A DNA stretch of 64,000 nt, taken from positions 558,001 through 622,000 of the forward strand of contig NZ_SMTK01000002.1 of the NCBI RefSeq assembly GCF_004357995.1, in the 5' to 3' direction. The translations under genes were made by a program, and so were the position numbers. Numbering within the stretch: the stretch's first letter is position 1; every line of letters begins with the position of its first letter. The notes under the pieces are model-generated. The model ran no database searches. It was not told where the DNA came from and worked only from the letters and a program-made list of their open reading frames with translations. The stretch comes from Arthrobacter crusticola (GTDB taxonomy: Bacteria; Actinomycetota; Actinomycetes; Actinomycetales; Micrococcaceae). This document shows, piece by piece, positions 34,289 to 44,536 of the stretch.

Positions 34289-35644
34289 TTACCGGTCCCG
34301 GTCCTCAAACACGTCGGGGATTCCGTCCCGGTCCAGGTCGAGCCTTTCCTCGTCCTCGATGGCCCGGTAGTACCGATTGCGCAGCCGCAGCACTACCGCG
34401 GCCAGCAGCGCCGACGCGAGTGACGCCGAGAGGATCCCCACCTTCGCATGGTCATTGGACGCGCTGCCGGCGTCGAAGCTGAGGTCGTTCACCAGCAGGG
34501 AGACGGTGAAGCCCACCCCGGCGAGGATCCCGACGCCGAGGACGTCCCACCAGCTGAGCCCGGGATCGAGGCTCGCCCTCGTGGTCTTCGTGACACACCA
34601 GGTGGTGAGCAGGATTCCGGCGGGCTTACCCAGCACCAGGGCCGCGAGGATGCCGAGAGTCACCGGGTCGCCGAGCGCGGAGACGAACCCCTCGGCGCCG
34701 CCGACCGCAACACCCGCCGAGAAGAAGGCGAACAGGGGGATCGCCACGCCGGTGGACAGCGGCCGGAACCGGTGTTCGAAGATCTCGGCCAGGCCCGGCC
34801 TGCCCGTCGGAGGAGGTTCCGCCGAGCCCTGCGTCCGGCGGTGCAGCACCGGCACCAGGAAGCCCAGCAGGACGCCGGCCACCGTGGCATGGACGCCGGA
34901 GGCATGCATCAGGACCCACGCGGCGATGCCCAGGGGCAGCAGGATCAGCCAGGCCGCCGGGAGGTTCCGGCCGAAGAACTTCGGGTTGCGCTGGGCCAGG
35001 AAGCCGAAGAGGCCGAGCGGCAGCAGCATCCACAGCAGGTATTCGGGGTGCACATCGGTCGAGTAGAAGAACGCGATGATGGCGATCGCGATGAGGTCGT
35101 CCACCACGGCGAGGGTGAGCAGGAAGATCCGCAGGGCACCCGGCAGGTGGGAACTGATCACCGCCAGCACGGCAAGGGCGAACGCGATGTCCGTCGCCGT
35201 TGGGATCGCCCAGCCGCGCAAAGTCTCCGGGGAGGAGAGGTTGACTGCCGTGTAGATCAGCGCCGGGACGACGACGCCGCCGGCGGCCGCCGCCACCGGG
35301 ACGATGGCCCTGCTCGGCCGGCGCAGGTCCCCGGCGACGAACTCCCGTTTCAGCTCGAGGCCGGTGAGGAAGAAGAAGACGGCGAGGAGCCCGTCGGCGG
35401 CCCACTCACCGACCGTGAGCCGCAGGTGCCATGGCTCGTAGCCGAACTCGAAGTCGCGCAGCGCGAAGTAACTTCCGGCGGCGGGCGAGTTGGCCCAGAC
35501 CAGGGCGGCGACGGTGACCACGAGCAGGATGATCCCGCCGACGGTCTCCTTGCGGAGGATCTCGTGGATGCGCAGCCACTCGGGATAGCTTGAGCGCTGC
35601 AGCACCCGGTTCGCCGCAGTGCTTCCGCCGTGTTCGCTGCTCAT
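34289..35644 (-). CDS. nhaA: Na+/H+ antiporter NhaA
   Basis: 451 residues from ATG 35644, chosen for AGGAG 7 bases upstream; longer frames lack a site. About 11-12 membrane helices. The paired aspartates of the ion site are in [15 protein letters not shown], and the N-terminal [13 protein letters not shown] motif is typical. It exports Na+ in exchange for protons. The C-terminus carries an unusual [16 protein letters not shown] stretch resembling an EF-hand or thrombospondin-type calcium loop, which the family core does not need. Operon with the downstream histidine kinase. Confidence 0.94.
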   Translation of the reverse strand: MSSEHGGSTAANRVLQRSSYPEWLRIHEILRKETVGGIILLVVTVAALVWANSPAAGSYFALRDFEFGYEPWHLRLTVGEWAADGLLAVFFFLTGLELKREFVAGDLRRPSRAIVPVAAAAGGVVVPALIYTAVNLSSPETLRGWAIPTATDIAFALAVLAVISSHLPGALRIFLLTLAVVDDLIAIAIIAFFYSTDVHPEYLLWMLLPLGLFGFLAQRNPKFFGRNLPAAWLILLPLGIAAWVLMHASGVHATVAGVLLGFLVPVLHRRTQGSAEPPPTGRPGLAEIFEHRFRPLSTGVAIPLFAFFSAGVAVGGAEGFVSALGDPVTLGILAALVLGKPAGILLTTWCVTKTTRASLDPGLSWWDVLGVGILAGVGFTVSLLVNDLSFDAGSASNDHAKVGILSASLASALLAAVVLRLRNRYYRAIEDEERLDLDRDGIPDVFEDRDR

Positions 35645-35763
35645 GTGCTGCTCCTCTGGCGTTGACGCTGCCGGGATGCGGTTCTCCGCTGTCCCCGATG
35701 GTCGTCGAAGGCTGGAAGGTGGAGGCCGGCCCGGACCGGGCCGGCGCGACGGCACCGGCAGGC

Positions 35764-35985
35764 TCAGCCGGCCAGCGCCCGGACCCCGATGATCGCGGTG
35801 GCCAGGCCGAGGATCATCGAGGTGGAAATGAGCATGAAGTGAACCGTCAGGAAGCGCGTCGGCGCTCCCTTCTCGTCCCGGGCGCGCGGATCCTTGAGGA
35901 TGCGGCGAAGGAACGGCGGCCAGACGATGAGGGTCCAGACCCCGGCGAGGATCAGGACGAGGGCAAGTGGTGCAGGCAGGGACAC
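35764..35985 (-). CDS. SCO4848-type small membrane protein
   Basis: 73 residues with two hydrophobic helices ([20 protein letters not shown] and [19 protein letters not shown]) joined by a charged loop [19 protein letters not shown]. This pattern fits the actinobacterial SCO4848 family of unknown function. It stands alone between nhaA and the DUF2505 gene, all on the minus strand. Confidence 0.75.
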   Translation of the reverse strand: MSLPAPLALVLILAGVWTLIVWPPFLRRILKDPRARDEKGAPTRFLTVHFMLISTSMILGLATAIIGVRALAG

Positions 35986-36017
35986 GGGGAAGTCTTTCGG
36001 GATGGGGGTGCGGAGAG

Positions 36018-36515
36018 TTAGTGGGTTTCCAGCCAGCGCTGGGCCTCGGCGGCCTGGATGTTCAGCGCCTTGCCGATCATGGGTTCGGCTGCGCCTGCGA
36101 TCTTGCCACCGAGGAAGGGGATCGACGAACTGACGGCGCCCTGCAGGTCGACGCGGGTCTTCTCTCCGTCGGCGACCAGGCGCTGGACGGCGGTGACGCT
36201 CAGCGGAACACCTGCCACGGCCATCTCGACCCGCGCCTCGCGGGAACCGTCGGCCGCCGGAGCGGCCCAGCGCTCGGTCTGGGTGACCGTCAGCGTCTCT
36301 CCGACGAATTTCCGGGCCATGTCCGGCAGCCGCGTCGTGGGCATGGTCCGCACGGCGGTGAGGGTGAAGGGGCCGGTGATCTCCCCGTCGACGGTGAGCG
36401 ATTCGAGCGCTCCACCGACGTGGCGGCTCATGTGCTGAAGGAATCCTTCGTCGGTGAACACGCGGGTTACGGCCGCGGCGTCATAGGGCAGAGTGGTCGA
36501 GGCGTTCAGTGCCAT
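36018..36515 (-). CDS. DUF2505-type protein
   Basis: 165 residues, no signal peptide. The beta-rich START/SRPBCC-like pattern ([20 protein letters not shown] at the N-terminus, [19 protein letters not shown] at the C-terminus) matches the DUF2505 family of actinobacteria, thought to bind a hydrophobic ligand. Function is unknown. Divergent from mfd across 286 bases that hold both promoters. Confidence 0.8.
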   Translation of the reverse strand: MALNASTTLPYDAAAVTRVFTDEGFLQHMSRHVGGALESLTVDGEITGPFTLTAVRTMPTTRLPDMARKFVGETLTVTQTERWAAPAADGSREARVEMAVAGVPLSVTAVQRLVADGEKTRVDLQGAVSSSIPFLGGKIAGAAEPMIGKALNIQAAEAQRWLETH

Positions 36516-36801
36516 AGTTCCTCCGGGGTTGTAGGACGGGGGTTGGAAGCCGTTTGTGCCATCCTACGTGCCCGCGGTTGGTCGAACCTGTTCCGGGAAG
36601 CGCCGGGACCGGCCAAGGAAGCCGGTAAACTGGGGTACTGTTCCCGGGATCCGCAGCGGATTCCGGCCTTTTGTGCTGTCCTGCGGCTCCAACCGGCCGC
36701 AGCCGCCGCCGGATTTCGAGCGGCGGCCGGCGGCACTCGAGGACGTCCAGCGCCGGACGATCACCATCCAACGCGTCACCGATGTGAGGAACCAGATACC
36801 C

Positions 36802-39800
36802 ATGAGCCTCAATGGACTGCGGGCCGCTCTGGCCGAGGACCCGTCCTACGCGCGGGTGCGGGCAAACGCCGCGCGCCCGGTGGGCCAGCGCAGCACCGAC
36901 CTGCAGATCGGCGCCCCGGCCGGAATGCGCGCGGCCCTGCTTGCCGAAATGGTCGACGGCCTGCGCCGGGACGACGACGCCGGATCCGGTTCGGCCGTGC
37001 CGGTGGTCCTCGCGGTCACCGCCACCGGCAGGGAAACCGAGGACCTCGCGGCCGCGCTGCGCAGCTACCTTCCGGCGGCCGACGTCGAGGAGTTCCCCAG
37101 CTGGGAGACCCTCCCGCACGAACGCCTCTCCCCCCGCTCCGACACCGTGGGGCGCCGGCTCTCCGTCCTGCGCCGCCTCGCCCACCCCGAAGGCTCCCCG
37201 GTGCGCGTCATCGCGGCGCCGATCCGCGCCGTCGTGCAGCCGCTCGTGGCGGGCCTGGGTGAGCTGCAGCCGGTCTCGGTCAAGGTCGGCGACGAGGTGG
37301 CCTTCACCGAGGTGGTGAAGTCCCTGGCCGACGCTGCCTACGCGCGGGTCGACATGGTCGCCCACCGCGGGGAGTTCGCGGTGCGCGGCGGCATCATCGA
37401 CGTGTTCCCGCCCACCGAGGACCACCCGGTGCGCGTCGAGTTCTTCGGCGACGAGATCGACTCGATGCGATGGTTCGCCGTGGCCGACCAGCGCTCCCTG
37501 AACTCCGACGAGCACCCCACGGTGCTGTACGCGCCGCCGTGCCGGGAAATCCTCATCACCCCCTCGGTGATGTCCCGTGCGGCGAAGCTGCTGCCCGAAC
37601 TGCCCGCCGCGGCCGGCATGCTCGAGAAGATCGCCGGCGGGATCGCCGTTGAGGGCATGGAGTCGCTCGCTCCGGTGCTCGTGGACGCCATGGTGCCCTT
37701 CCTCGGTGAGCTTCCGGCCGGCTCGATCGCCGTCGTGATCGAACCCGAGAAGGTCCGCGCCCGCGCCCACGACCTGGCCGCGACCAACGAGGAGTTCCTC
37801 GCCGCGGCCTGGTCCACGGCCTCCGACGGCGGCGCCGCACCACTCGACCTCAGCGGCGGGCTCGGCACCGACCTGCAGGCCGCAAGCTTCCGCTCCCTCA
37901 CCGACACACGCGCCACGGCGCTGGGCTCCGACGTCGCCTGGTGGGGCATCACCTCCCTCGGCGCCGGGGAGGACGTCCTCGCGGACGTCGACAGCTTCGC
38001 CCTTCACGCCCGCGAACCGCGCGGTTACCAGGGCGACGTCTCGGAGATGATGGACTTTCTCGGCGGGCGGGTGCGCGACTCCTGGCGCGTCGTCGTCGCC
38101 ACCGAGGGCCCCGGCCCGGCCAAGCGCCTCGCCGAACTGTTCTCCGACTCGAACATCCCGGCCCGGCGGGTCGACTCCCTGGAATCCGAACCGCAGCCGG
38201 GCATCATCGAGATCACCACGGCGCGGGCGGGGCGCGGGTTCGTCTTGGACGGCCTGAAGCTGGGGCTGCTCACCGAGGCGGACCTGCTGGGGCGCACCAG
38301 CGCCCAGGGCACCCGCGACATGCGCAAAATGCCCTCGCGCCGGCGCAACGCCGTCGACCCCCTGCAGCTCAAAGAGGGCGACTTCGTGGTGCACGAGCAG
38401 CATGGCGTGGCGCGCTTCGTCGAACTGATGCAGCGCTCCACCGGCGCCGGGCCCACCCGGACCACCCGGGAGTACCTCGTCCTGGAGTACGCCCCCTCCA
38501 AGCGCGGCGCCCCGGGCGACCGGCTCTTCGTGCCGACCGACCAGCTCGACCAGGTGACGCGCTATGTCGGCGGGGACACCCCGGCGCTGAGCAAGATGGG
38601 CGGCTCGGACTGGGCCAAGACCAAGAATTCCGCCCGGAAGGCCGTCAAGGAGATCGCCGGGGAGCTGATCCGGCTGTACTCGGCGCGGATGGCCTCGCGC
38701 GGGCACTCCTTCGCCCCCGACACGCCCTGGCAGCGCGAGCTCGAGGAGGCCTTCCCCTACGTGGAGACCCCCGACCAGCTCACCACGATCAACGAGGTCA
38801 AGGCCGACATGGAGCGCGAGGTCCCGATGGACCGCCTCGTCTCCGGCGACGTCGGTTACGGCAAGACCGAGATCGCCGTCCGCGCAGCCTTCAAGGCCGT
38901 CCAGGACGGCAAGCAGGTCGCCGTGCTGGTGCCGACGACGCTGCTGGTGCAGCAGCACTTCGAGACCTTCTCGGAGCGCTTCTCCGGCTTCCCCGTCACG
39001 GTGCGGCCGATGTCCCGGTTCCAGAGCGCCAAGGAGACCCGGGAGACCACTGAGGGGCTTGCCACCGGCGCCGTCGACGTCGTGATCGGCACGCACCGGC
39101 TGCTTTCCAAGGAGGTCGCGTTTCGGGACCTCGGGCTGGTGATCGTCGACGAGGAGCAGCGCTTCGGCGTCGAGCACAAGGAGGCGCTGAAGAAGATGCG
39201 CACCAATGTCGACGTGCTCGCCATGAGCGCCACCCCGATCCCGCGGACCCTCGAGATGTCGCTGACGGGCATCCGGGAGACCTCCACGCTGGCCACCCCG
39301 CCGGAGGAGCGGCACCCGGTGCTCACCTACGTCGGGCCGTACACGGACAAGCAGGCCTCCGCGGCGATCCGGCGTGAGCTCATGCGCGAGGGCCAGGTGT
39401 TCTTCGTCCACAACCGGGTCTCCTCCATCGACCGCACCGCCGCGCAGCTGCGCGAACTGGTGCCCGAGGCACGGGTCGCCGTGGCGCACGGGCAGATGAG
39501 CGAGTCGCGCCTCGAGCAGATCATCGTCGACTTCTGGGAGAAGCGCTTCGACGTGCTCGTGTGCACCACGATCATCGAGACCGGCCTCGACATCTCCAAC
39601 GCCAACACCCTGATCGTGGACCGCGCCGACAACTACGGGCTCTCGCAGCTGCATCAGCTGCGCGGGCGCGTCGGCCGGGGCCGGGAACGGGCCTACGCCT
39701 ACTTCCTGTACCCGACAGAGAAGCCGCTGGGCGAGGTGGCCCTCGAACGACTCAAGGCCGTGGCCTCCCACAACGAGCTCGGCGCCGGCATGCAGCTGGC

Positions 39801-40401
39801 CCTGAAGGACCTCGAAATCCGCGGGGCTGGCAACATGCTCGGCGGGGAGCAGTCCGGCCACATCCAGGGCGTCGGCTTCGACCTGTACATCCGGCTGGTC
39901 GGCGAGGCGGTGGCGAGCTTCAGGGGCGAGGCCGAGGAGAAGGCCGCCGAAATGAAGATCGAACTGCCGGTCAACGCGCATCTGCCGCACGACTACGTGC
40001 CGGGGGAGCGGCTGCGCCTGGAGGCGTACCGCAAGCTGGCGGGCGCCACGACGAACGAGGCGATCGACGGCGTCGTCGAGGAGCTCACGGACCGCTACGG
40101 GGAGCTGCCGCCGCCAGTGGCGAACCTCATCGCCGTCGCCCGTTTCCGGGTCTCGGCCCGGGCCGCCGGACTGACCGACGTCGCGCTGCAGGGTAATTTC
40201 ATCAAGTTCGCGCCCGCCGAGCTGCCGGAGTCGAAGCAGATGCGCCTGAACCGCATGTACCCGGGTGCCTCGGTCAAGCCGGCGCTGAACGCTGTGCTCG
40301 TGCCCAAGCCGAAGACCGCCCGGATCGGCGGACGGGACCTCGTCGACGCCGAGATCCTCGAGTGGGCCCAGAACGTCGTCGACGCGGTGTTCGCTCCCTA
40401 G
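36802..40401 (+). CDS. mfd: transcription-repair coupling factor
   Basis: 1199 residues from ATG 36802 (GAGGA 11 bases upstream). The frame is open upstream but those codons lack family similarity. N-terminal UvrB-like region, RNA polymerase-interacting domain beginning EGDFVVHEQHGVARFVEL (about 524), SF2 translocase with Walker A SGDVGYGKTE (about 680) and DEEQ box (about 782), QLHQLRGRVGRGRERAY motif VI, then TRCF C-terminal domain (GAGNMLGGEQSGHI). It removes stalled RNA polymerase and recruits UvrA. Length is normal. Long open frames on the opposite strand are shadows of codon bias. Confidence 0.97.
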   Translation: MSLNGLRAALAEDPSYARVRANAARPVGQRSTDLQIGAPAGMRAALLAEMVDGLRRDDDAGSGSAVPVVLAVTATGRETEDLAAALRSYLPAADVEEFPSWETLPHERLSPRSDTVGRRLSVLRRLAHPEGSPVRVIAAPIRAVVQPLVAGLGELQPVSVKVGDEVAFTEVVKSLADAAYARVDMVAHRGEFAVRGGIIDVFPPTEDHPVRVEFFGDEIDSMRWFAVADQRSLNSDEHPTVLYAPPCREILITPSVMSRAAKLLPELPAAAGMLEKIAGGIAVEGMESLAPVLVDAMVPFLGELPAGSIAVVIEPEKVRARAHDLAATNEEFLAAAWSTASDGGAAPLDLSGGLGTDLQAASFRSLTDTRATALGSDVAWWGITSLGAGEDVLADVDSFALHAREPRGYQGDVSEMMDFLGGRVRDSWRVVVATEGPGPAKRLAELFSDSNIPARRVDSLESEPQPGIIEITTARAGRGFVLDGLKLGLLTEADLLGRTSAQGTRDMRKMPSRRRNAVDPLQLKEGDFVVHEQHGVARFVELMQRSTGAGPTRTTREYLVLEYAPSKRGAPGDRLFVPTDQLDQVTRYVGGDTPALSKMGGSDWAKTKNSARKAVKEIAGELIRLYSARMASRGHSFAPDTPWQRELEEAFPYVETPDQLTTINEVKADMEREVPMDRLVSGDVGYGKTEIAVRAAFKAVQDGKQVAVLVPTTLLVQQHFETFSERFSGFPVTVRPMSRFQSAKETRETTEGLATGAVDVVIGTHRLLSKEVAFRDLGLVIVDEEQRFGVEHKEALKKMRTNVDVLAMSATPIPRTLEMSLTGIRETSTLATPPEERHPVLTYVGPYTDKQASAAIRRELMREGQVFFVHNRVSSIDRTAAQLRELVPEARVAVAHGQMSESRLEQIIVDFWEKRFDVLVCTTIIETGLDISNANTLIVDRADNYGLSQLHQLRGRVGRGRERAYAYFLYPTEKPLGEVALERLKAVASHNELGAGMQLALKDLEIRGAGNMLGGEQSGHIQGVGFDLYIRLVGEAVASFRGEAEEKAAEMKIELPVNAHLPHDYVPGERLRLEAYRKLAGATTNEAIDGVVEELTDRYGELPPPVANLIAVARFRVSARAAGLTDVALQGNFIKFAPAELPESKQMRLNRMYPGASVKPALNAVLVPKPKTARIGGRDLVDAEILEWAQNVVDAVFAP

Positions 40402-40463
40402 GGGAGCGCACTCCGGGGCGACCCGCGCGCCTCGAAGCGACCGGTGCGGCCCCTAGAGACCAG

Positions 40464-40685
40464 CGGACCACAAAACGACGAATGGGCCCGGGAAGTGCGG
40501 TGTGTTCGTCGTTCTCGGGTGCGTCGGTCGCGAAGTGGCGCGGGGAAGCTCGACGGATCGTGCCGGGGTACGACGGGCGCACCCCCGAACGACAAGCGCG
40601 CCCGGAAGCGACAGGCGCACCACAACGCGACGAATGTGCCTTCGTTATACGGTCCGTTCGTCGCTTTCGGGTCCGCTGGCCGCGA
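40464..40685. repeat. two REP-like palindromic elements (copies 1 and 2)
   Basis: Copy 1 (about 40464-40530) has arms AACGACGAA (40474-40482) and TTCGTCGTT (40505-40513). Copy 2 (about 40617-40685) has GCGACGAA (40627-40634) and TTCGTCGC (40657-40664). Both are preceded by GC(G)(G/C)ACCACAA and followed by CTTTCGGG-like bases. A partial unit (GAACGACAAG, GGAAGCGACAGG) lies between at about 40587-40615. A third copy is before the quinone reductase gene. Confidence 0.65.
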
Positions 40686-40715
40686 CGCCCCGCGCACGCG
40701 CGTCCCGGACGCAGC

Positions 40716-40744
40716 AGAGGCCGCCCCGAAACGGGGCGGCCTCT
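40716..40744. terminator. terminator between mfd and the convergent membrane gene
   Basis: 13-base perfect arms (40716-40728, 40732-40744) with an AAA loop sit between converging genes and can stop transcription from both sides. Confidence 0.75.
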
Positions 40745-40786
40745 GAGAATACGGCGCGTGACCGGAGGCCCGGCCAGGGGCGGACC

Positions 40787-41146
40787 TTAGGAGTCGACGG
40801 CCGCCGAGCGCTTCTTGGCCTTGGTGCGGTTGCCGGCGGCGAGGTCGGCGCCGGTGTCCGAGCGGCCCAGGATGCCCTGGGGGATGAAAAACGCAAGGAA
40901 CGCCAGGCCGATGCACACGGCGAAGGGCCACGCGTTTTCGCCGTTCGAGAAGCTGATGGCCCACAGGCCGAGGAGGAACAGCACGAACATGATGGTGAAG
41001 ACCAGGATGTTCTCGCCGAGGTGGCCGACGCCGGCGTGGGCCGGCTGCTTGGACTCGGGGCGGCCTGCGCGGTCGCTGTCCGCCTGCTCGCGCTGCGCCT
41101 GCTGACGGTCGGACGGGACGCTGCCCGGATCTACTGAATGTGACAT
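40787..41146 (-). CDS. small membrane protein, two TM segments
   Basis: 119 residues from ATG 41146, selected because GAAGGAG lies 6 bases upstream (a longer frame to 41215 has no site). The N-terminal ~45 residues are polar (DPGSVPSDRQQAQREQADSD). Hydrophobic helices ENILVFTIMFVLFLLGLWAI and AWPFAVCIGLAFLAFFIPQ follow, then a basic tail TKAKKRSAAVDS. No family recognised. It is downstream of deoC on the same strand, with a 43-base gap. Confidence 0.7.
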   Translation of the reverse strand: MSHSVDPGSVPSDRQQAQREQADSDRAGRPESKQPAHAGVGHLGENILVFTIMFVLFLLGLWAISFSNGENAWPFAVCIGLAFLAFFIPQGILGRSDTGADLAAGNRTKAKKRSAAVDS

Positions 41147-41189
41147 TAGTACTCCTTCGAGAGGGAAATCGTGCTGGTCGCGCTGTCCG

Positions 41190-41870
41190 TCAGTACCCTG
41201 AGGCGCCCTGTTCACCCTTAAGGATAGCGACTCCGGAGCTGGCGCCGATCCGGGTTGCGCCGGCGTCGATCATGGCGCGGGCGTCGGCCAGGGTGCGCAC
41301 TCCGCCGGAGGCCTTCACACCGATGTCCGGGCCAACGGTGCGGCGCATCAGGGCGATGTCCTCGACGGTGGCGCCGGCGCCGTTGAACCCGGTGGAGGTC
41401 TTCACGAAGTCGGCCCCGGCCTCGACTGAGGCCCTGCAGGCGAGGACCTTCTGGTCGTCGTTCAGCTGCGAGGTTTCGATAATGACCTTCAGGATCGCCC
41501 CGCCCTCGTGGACGGCCTCGGCCACGGCGCGGATATCCAGCACCAGCGCCTCGTAGTTCCCGGCGCGGGCCGCGGCGAGGTCGATGACCATGTCGACCTC
41601 GTCGGCGCCGTCGGCCACGGCGCCCCGGGCCTCGAAGACCTTCACCTCGGTGGGGGTGGCGCCGAAGGGGAAGCCGACGACGGAGCAGGTCAGCACGCCG
41701 CTGTCCTTGAGCGCGGTGTGGACGGTGCTGACCCAGATCGGGTTCACGCAGACCGACTTGAAGGAGTGCTCGACGGCCTCGGCGCAGACCGCGAGGATCT
41801 GCTCACGGCTGGCTTCGGGCTTCAGGAGGGTGTGGTCGATATAGGAGGCAAGGGAGACGTCGCTAGGCAT
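41190..41870 (-). CDS. deoC: deoxyribose-phosphate aldolase
   Basis: 226 residues; class I aldolase TIM barrel. IDHTLLKPEAS opens the barrel; the Schiff-base lysine is in ADFVKTSTGF and the second active lysine in DIGVKASGGVRTL. It splits 2-deoxyribose-5-phosphate to glyceraldehyde-3-phosphate and acetaldehyde in deoxynucleoside salvage. The next genes upstream encode a phosphohexo/pentomutase and a nucleoside phosphorylase, the other steps of this salvage route, all on the minus strand with gaps of 37-60 bases. Confidence 0.96.
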   Translation of the reverse strand: MPSDVSLASYIDHTLLKPEASREQILAVCAEAVEHSFKSVCVNPIWVSTVHTALKDSGVLTCSVVGFPFGATPTEVKVFEARGAVADGADEVDMVIDLAAARAGNYEALVLDIRAVAEAVHEGGAILKVIIETSQLNDDQKVLACRASVEAGADFVKTSTGFNGAGATVEDIALMRRTVGPDIGVKASGGVRTLADARAMIDAGATRIGASSGVAILKGEQGASGY

Positions 41871-41929
41871 AGGGCTATCTTTTCACGAGATGGGGAACGG
41901 GCGGCACGGCGTGAACCGGGAGGGTGGGT

Positions 41930-43663
41930 TCAGAGCCCGAGGGCGGCGCCGACGTCGGCCCGGACGGCCTCGAGGCGGGCGCGGGCCGTGGCTTTCGCGT
42001 CGGGGAGCCCCTCGGCGGAGGCGACCGGCTCGATCACCTCCAGGTAGCACTTGAGCTTGGGCTCGGTGCCGCTGGGGCGGATGATCACCCGGGTCGAATC
42101 GTCGGTGAGGTAGAGCAGGCCGTCGGTCGGCGGCAGGTTTTCCGAGCCCTGGGAGAGGTCGACGGCGGTGGCCACCGGTGATCCGGCGAACGCCTGCGGC
42201 GCGTTCGCGCGCAGCCGGGCCATCATCTCGCCCAGCAGCGGGAGGCTGGCGACCCGGACGGACAACTGGTCCGCGGCGTGCAGGCCGTGGGCAAGGAAGG
42301 CGTCGTCGAGCAGGTCGAACAGCGTGCGGCCCGCGGCCTTGGTGGCCGCGGCGAGCTCGGCGAGCAGGAGCCCGGCAGAGATGCCGTCCTTGTCGCGGAC
42401 CGTCGCGGGAGCCACGCAGTAGCCGAGGGCCTCCTCGTAGCCGTAGCTGAGGCCGGGCACCCGGGCGATCCACTTGAAGCCGGTGAGGGTCTGCACGTGG
42501 GAAATGCCCGCCGCGGCCGCCACCCGGCCCAGCAGGCGCGAGGAGACGATCGAGTTGGCGAACACCGCGCCGCCCGTCGAGCCCCCGGCCGTGGCGCGGA
42601 CGGCGAGATGGGCGCCGAGAAGGGTTCCCACCTCATCGCCGCGAAGCATCCGCCAGGCGCCGGTCGCGGGGTCCTTGGCGGCCAGCGCGACGCGGTCGGC
42701 GTCGGGGTCGTTGGCGATCACCAGGTCCGCGTCGGCCTCCTGCGCCGTCGCGAGGGCGAGGTCAAGGGCTCCCGGCTCCTCCGGGTTGGGGAAGGCGACG
42801 GTGGGGAAATCGGGGTCCGGTTCCGCCTGGCGCTCCACCATCGTCACGTTCTCGAAGCCGGCCGCATGCAGCACCTCCCGCGCGGTGCGTCCGCCCACTC
42901 CATGCATCGGGGTGAGGACAATGTTGAGGTCCCGGGCCGTGAACGCGGGGTCGGCGAGGGCCGCCACGGCGGTGACGTAGTCCTTTTCGATGCTTTCCGG
43001 CAGGACGGTCCATCCGTCCGCGGCCAGCGGGACCGAATCGATGCTGCCGACCGCCGCGATGTGCGCGGCGATCCCGGCGTCGTGGGGCGCCACGATCTGC
43101 ACCCCGCGGGCCTCAGGGGCGACTGCCCGGCCGCCGAGGTAGACCTTGTACCCGTTGTCCTGCGGTGGGTTGTGGCTGGCCGTCACCATGATGCCCACCT
43201 CGCACTCGAGGGCACGGACGGCGTAGGCGAGGACCGGGGTGGGAAGCTCCGAAGGCATCAGGAAGGTTTCAAGGCCCGCTGCGGTGAAGATTGCGGCGGT
43301 TTCCTCGGCGAAGATCCGCGAGTTGTGGCGGGCGTCGTAGCCGATGACGGCGCGCGGCACATAGGCACCGCTGGCCTCGGCGGAGGCCAGGTCGAGGGCG
43401 TGCGCCGCGACGCCGGCGGCGGCGCGCCGGACCACGACCCGGTTCATGCGGTTCGGTCCGGCGCCGAGTGCGGCGCGCAGCCCGGCGGTGCCGAACAGCA
43501 GCGGCCCGGAGAACCGGTCGCCCAGCTCCGCCCCGGCCGCGGCGTCGCCCCGCCGTACGGCGTCGACGAGGGCCTCAAGTTCGGCGGCGGTCTGCGGATC
43601 CGGGTCGGCCTGGGCCCAGGCGGAGGCCGAGGCCAGAAGGAGCTGCTGTTCGGGGGATGTCAT
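41930..43663 (-). CDS. phospho-sugar mutase (phosphoglucomutase/phosphomannomutase family)
   Basis: 577 residues from ATG 43663; the frame is open further but those residues look unlike a protein start. The alpha-D-phosphohexomutase motifs are present: phosphoserine loop VTASHNPPQDNGYKVY, metal loop DPDADRVALA, sugar-binding GYEEALGY, and the phosphate loop RPSGTEPKLKCY. It interconverts sugar 1- and 6- (or 5-) phosphates. Between deoC and the purine nucleoside phosphorylase it could act as the phosphopentomutase of deoxynucleoside breakdown, but glucose or mannose phosphates are equally possible substrates. Confidence 0.9.
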   Translation of the reverse strand: MTSPEQQLLLASASAWAQADPDPQTAAELEALVDAVRRGDAAAGAELGDRFSGPLLFGTAGLRAALGAGPNRMNRVVVRRAAAGVAAHALDLASAEASGAYVPRAVIGYDARHNSRIFAEETAAIFTAAGLETFLMPSELPTPVLAYAVRALECEVGIMVTASHNPPQDNGYKVYLGGRAVAPEARGVQIVAPHDAGIAAHIAAVGSIDSVPLAADGWTVLPESIEKDYVTAVAALADPAFTARDLNIVLTPMHGVGGRTAREVLHAAGFENVTMVERQAEPDPDFPTVAFPNPEEPGALDLALATAQEADADLVIANDPDADRVALAAKDPATGAWRMLRGDEVGTLLGAHLAVRATAGGSTGGAVFANSIVSSRLLGRVAAAAGISHVQTLTGFKWIARVPGLSYGYEEALGYCVAPATVRDKDGISAGLLLAELAAATKAAGRTLFDLLDDAFLAHGLHAADQLSVRVASLPLLGEMMARLRANAPQAFAGSPVATAVDLSQGSENLPPTDGLLYLTDDSTRVIIRPSGTEPKLKCYLEVIEPVASAEGLPDAKATARARLEAVRADVGAALGL

Positions 43664-43700
43664 GGGGAGAACCTGCCTGGGTGGGTCGGGGCGTGGGTGC

Positions 43701-44501
43701 TTAGAGCTTGGCGACGATGTCGGCAAGCAGGCGGGAGATGCGCGGTCCGGCCGCCTGCCCTGCCTCAAGGACTTCGGCGTGGCTCAGCGGGACCGGGCTG
43801 ATGCCGGCGGCGAGGTTGGTCACCAGGGACAGCCCGAACACCTCCATGCCGGCGTGGCGGGCGGCGATCGCCTCGAGCGCGGTGGACATGCCCACGAGGT
43901 CAGCGCCGATCCGCTTGGCGTACTGCACTTCGGCGGGGGTTTCGTAGTGAGGACCGGTGAACTGGGCGTAGACGCCCGAGTCGAGGGTCGGGTCGACCTC
44001 GAGGGCGATCTTCCGGATGCGCGCCGAGTACAGGTCGGTGAGGTCGACGAAGGTCGCCCCCTCAAGGGGGGACGTGGCGGTGAGGTTGATGTGGTCGCTG
44101 ATGAGCACCGGGGTGCCCGGCGTCCACCGCTCCTGCAGCCCGCCGCAGCCGTTGGTCAGCACCAGGGTCTTGGCGCCGGTGGCCGCCGCGGTGCGGACTC
44201 CGTGGACGACGGCGCGGACGCCCTTGCCCTCGTAGAAGTGGGTGCGTGCGCCGAGGACCAGGGCGCGCTTCCCTGTCGGGGTCAGCACCGATCGAATCGT
44301 GCCCACGTGTCCGACGACGGCGGGCGCCGAAAATCCGGGGATGTCGGAGGCGTCGACGGAGGCCGTCGTCTCGCCGATCAGGCCGGCGGCACCGCCCCAC
44401 CCGGAGCCCAGGACGAGGGCGGTGTCGTGCCGCTCCACCCCGGTCTTTTCGGCGATGTAGTCGGCGGCACTGCGGGCAAGGTCAAAAGGATCATTCGTCA
44501 C
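43701..44501 (-). CDS. punA: purine nucleoside phosphorylase (trimeric type)
   Basis: 266 residues. Family features: VLGSGWGG phosphate loop, ARTHFYEGKG, LTNGCGGLQERWTPG, QFTGPHYETPAEVQYAKR with the base-binding Glu region, and GADLVGMSTALEAIAARH. It phosphorolyses (deoxy)inosine and guanosine to base and ribose-1-phosphate. It is the first gene of the minus-strand salvage group, with the mutase 37 bases downstream. The upstream region is shared with the divergent reductase gene. Confidence 0.94.
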   Translation of the reverse strand: MTNDPFDLARSAADYIAEKTGVERHDTALVLGSGWGGAAGLIGETTASVDASDIPGFSAPAVVGHVGTIRSVLTPTGKRALVLGARTHFYEGKGVRAVVHGVRTAAATGAKTLVLTNGCGGLQERWTPGTPVLISDHINLTATSPLEGATFVDLTDLYSARIRKIALEVDPTLDSGVYAQFTGPHYETPAEVQYAKRIGADLVGMSTALEAIAARHAGMEVFGLSLVTNLAAGISPVPLSHAEVLEAGQAAGPRISRLLADIVAKL

Positions 44502-44536
44502 CGCACAAACCTACCGCGTGGACTGGGGCCGTTCCA

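Noticed and set aside
36481-39990. 1169-codon minus-strand frame opposite mfd
   Set aside because: It mirrors the codon bias of mfd, has no family motifs, and the opposite strand has a complete Mfd.
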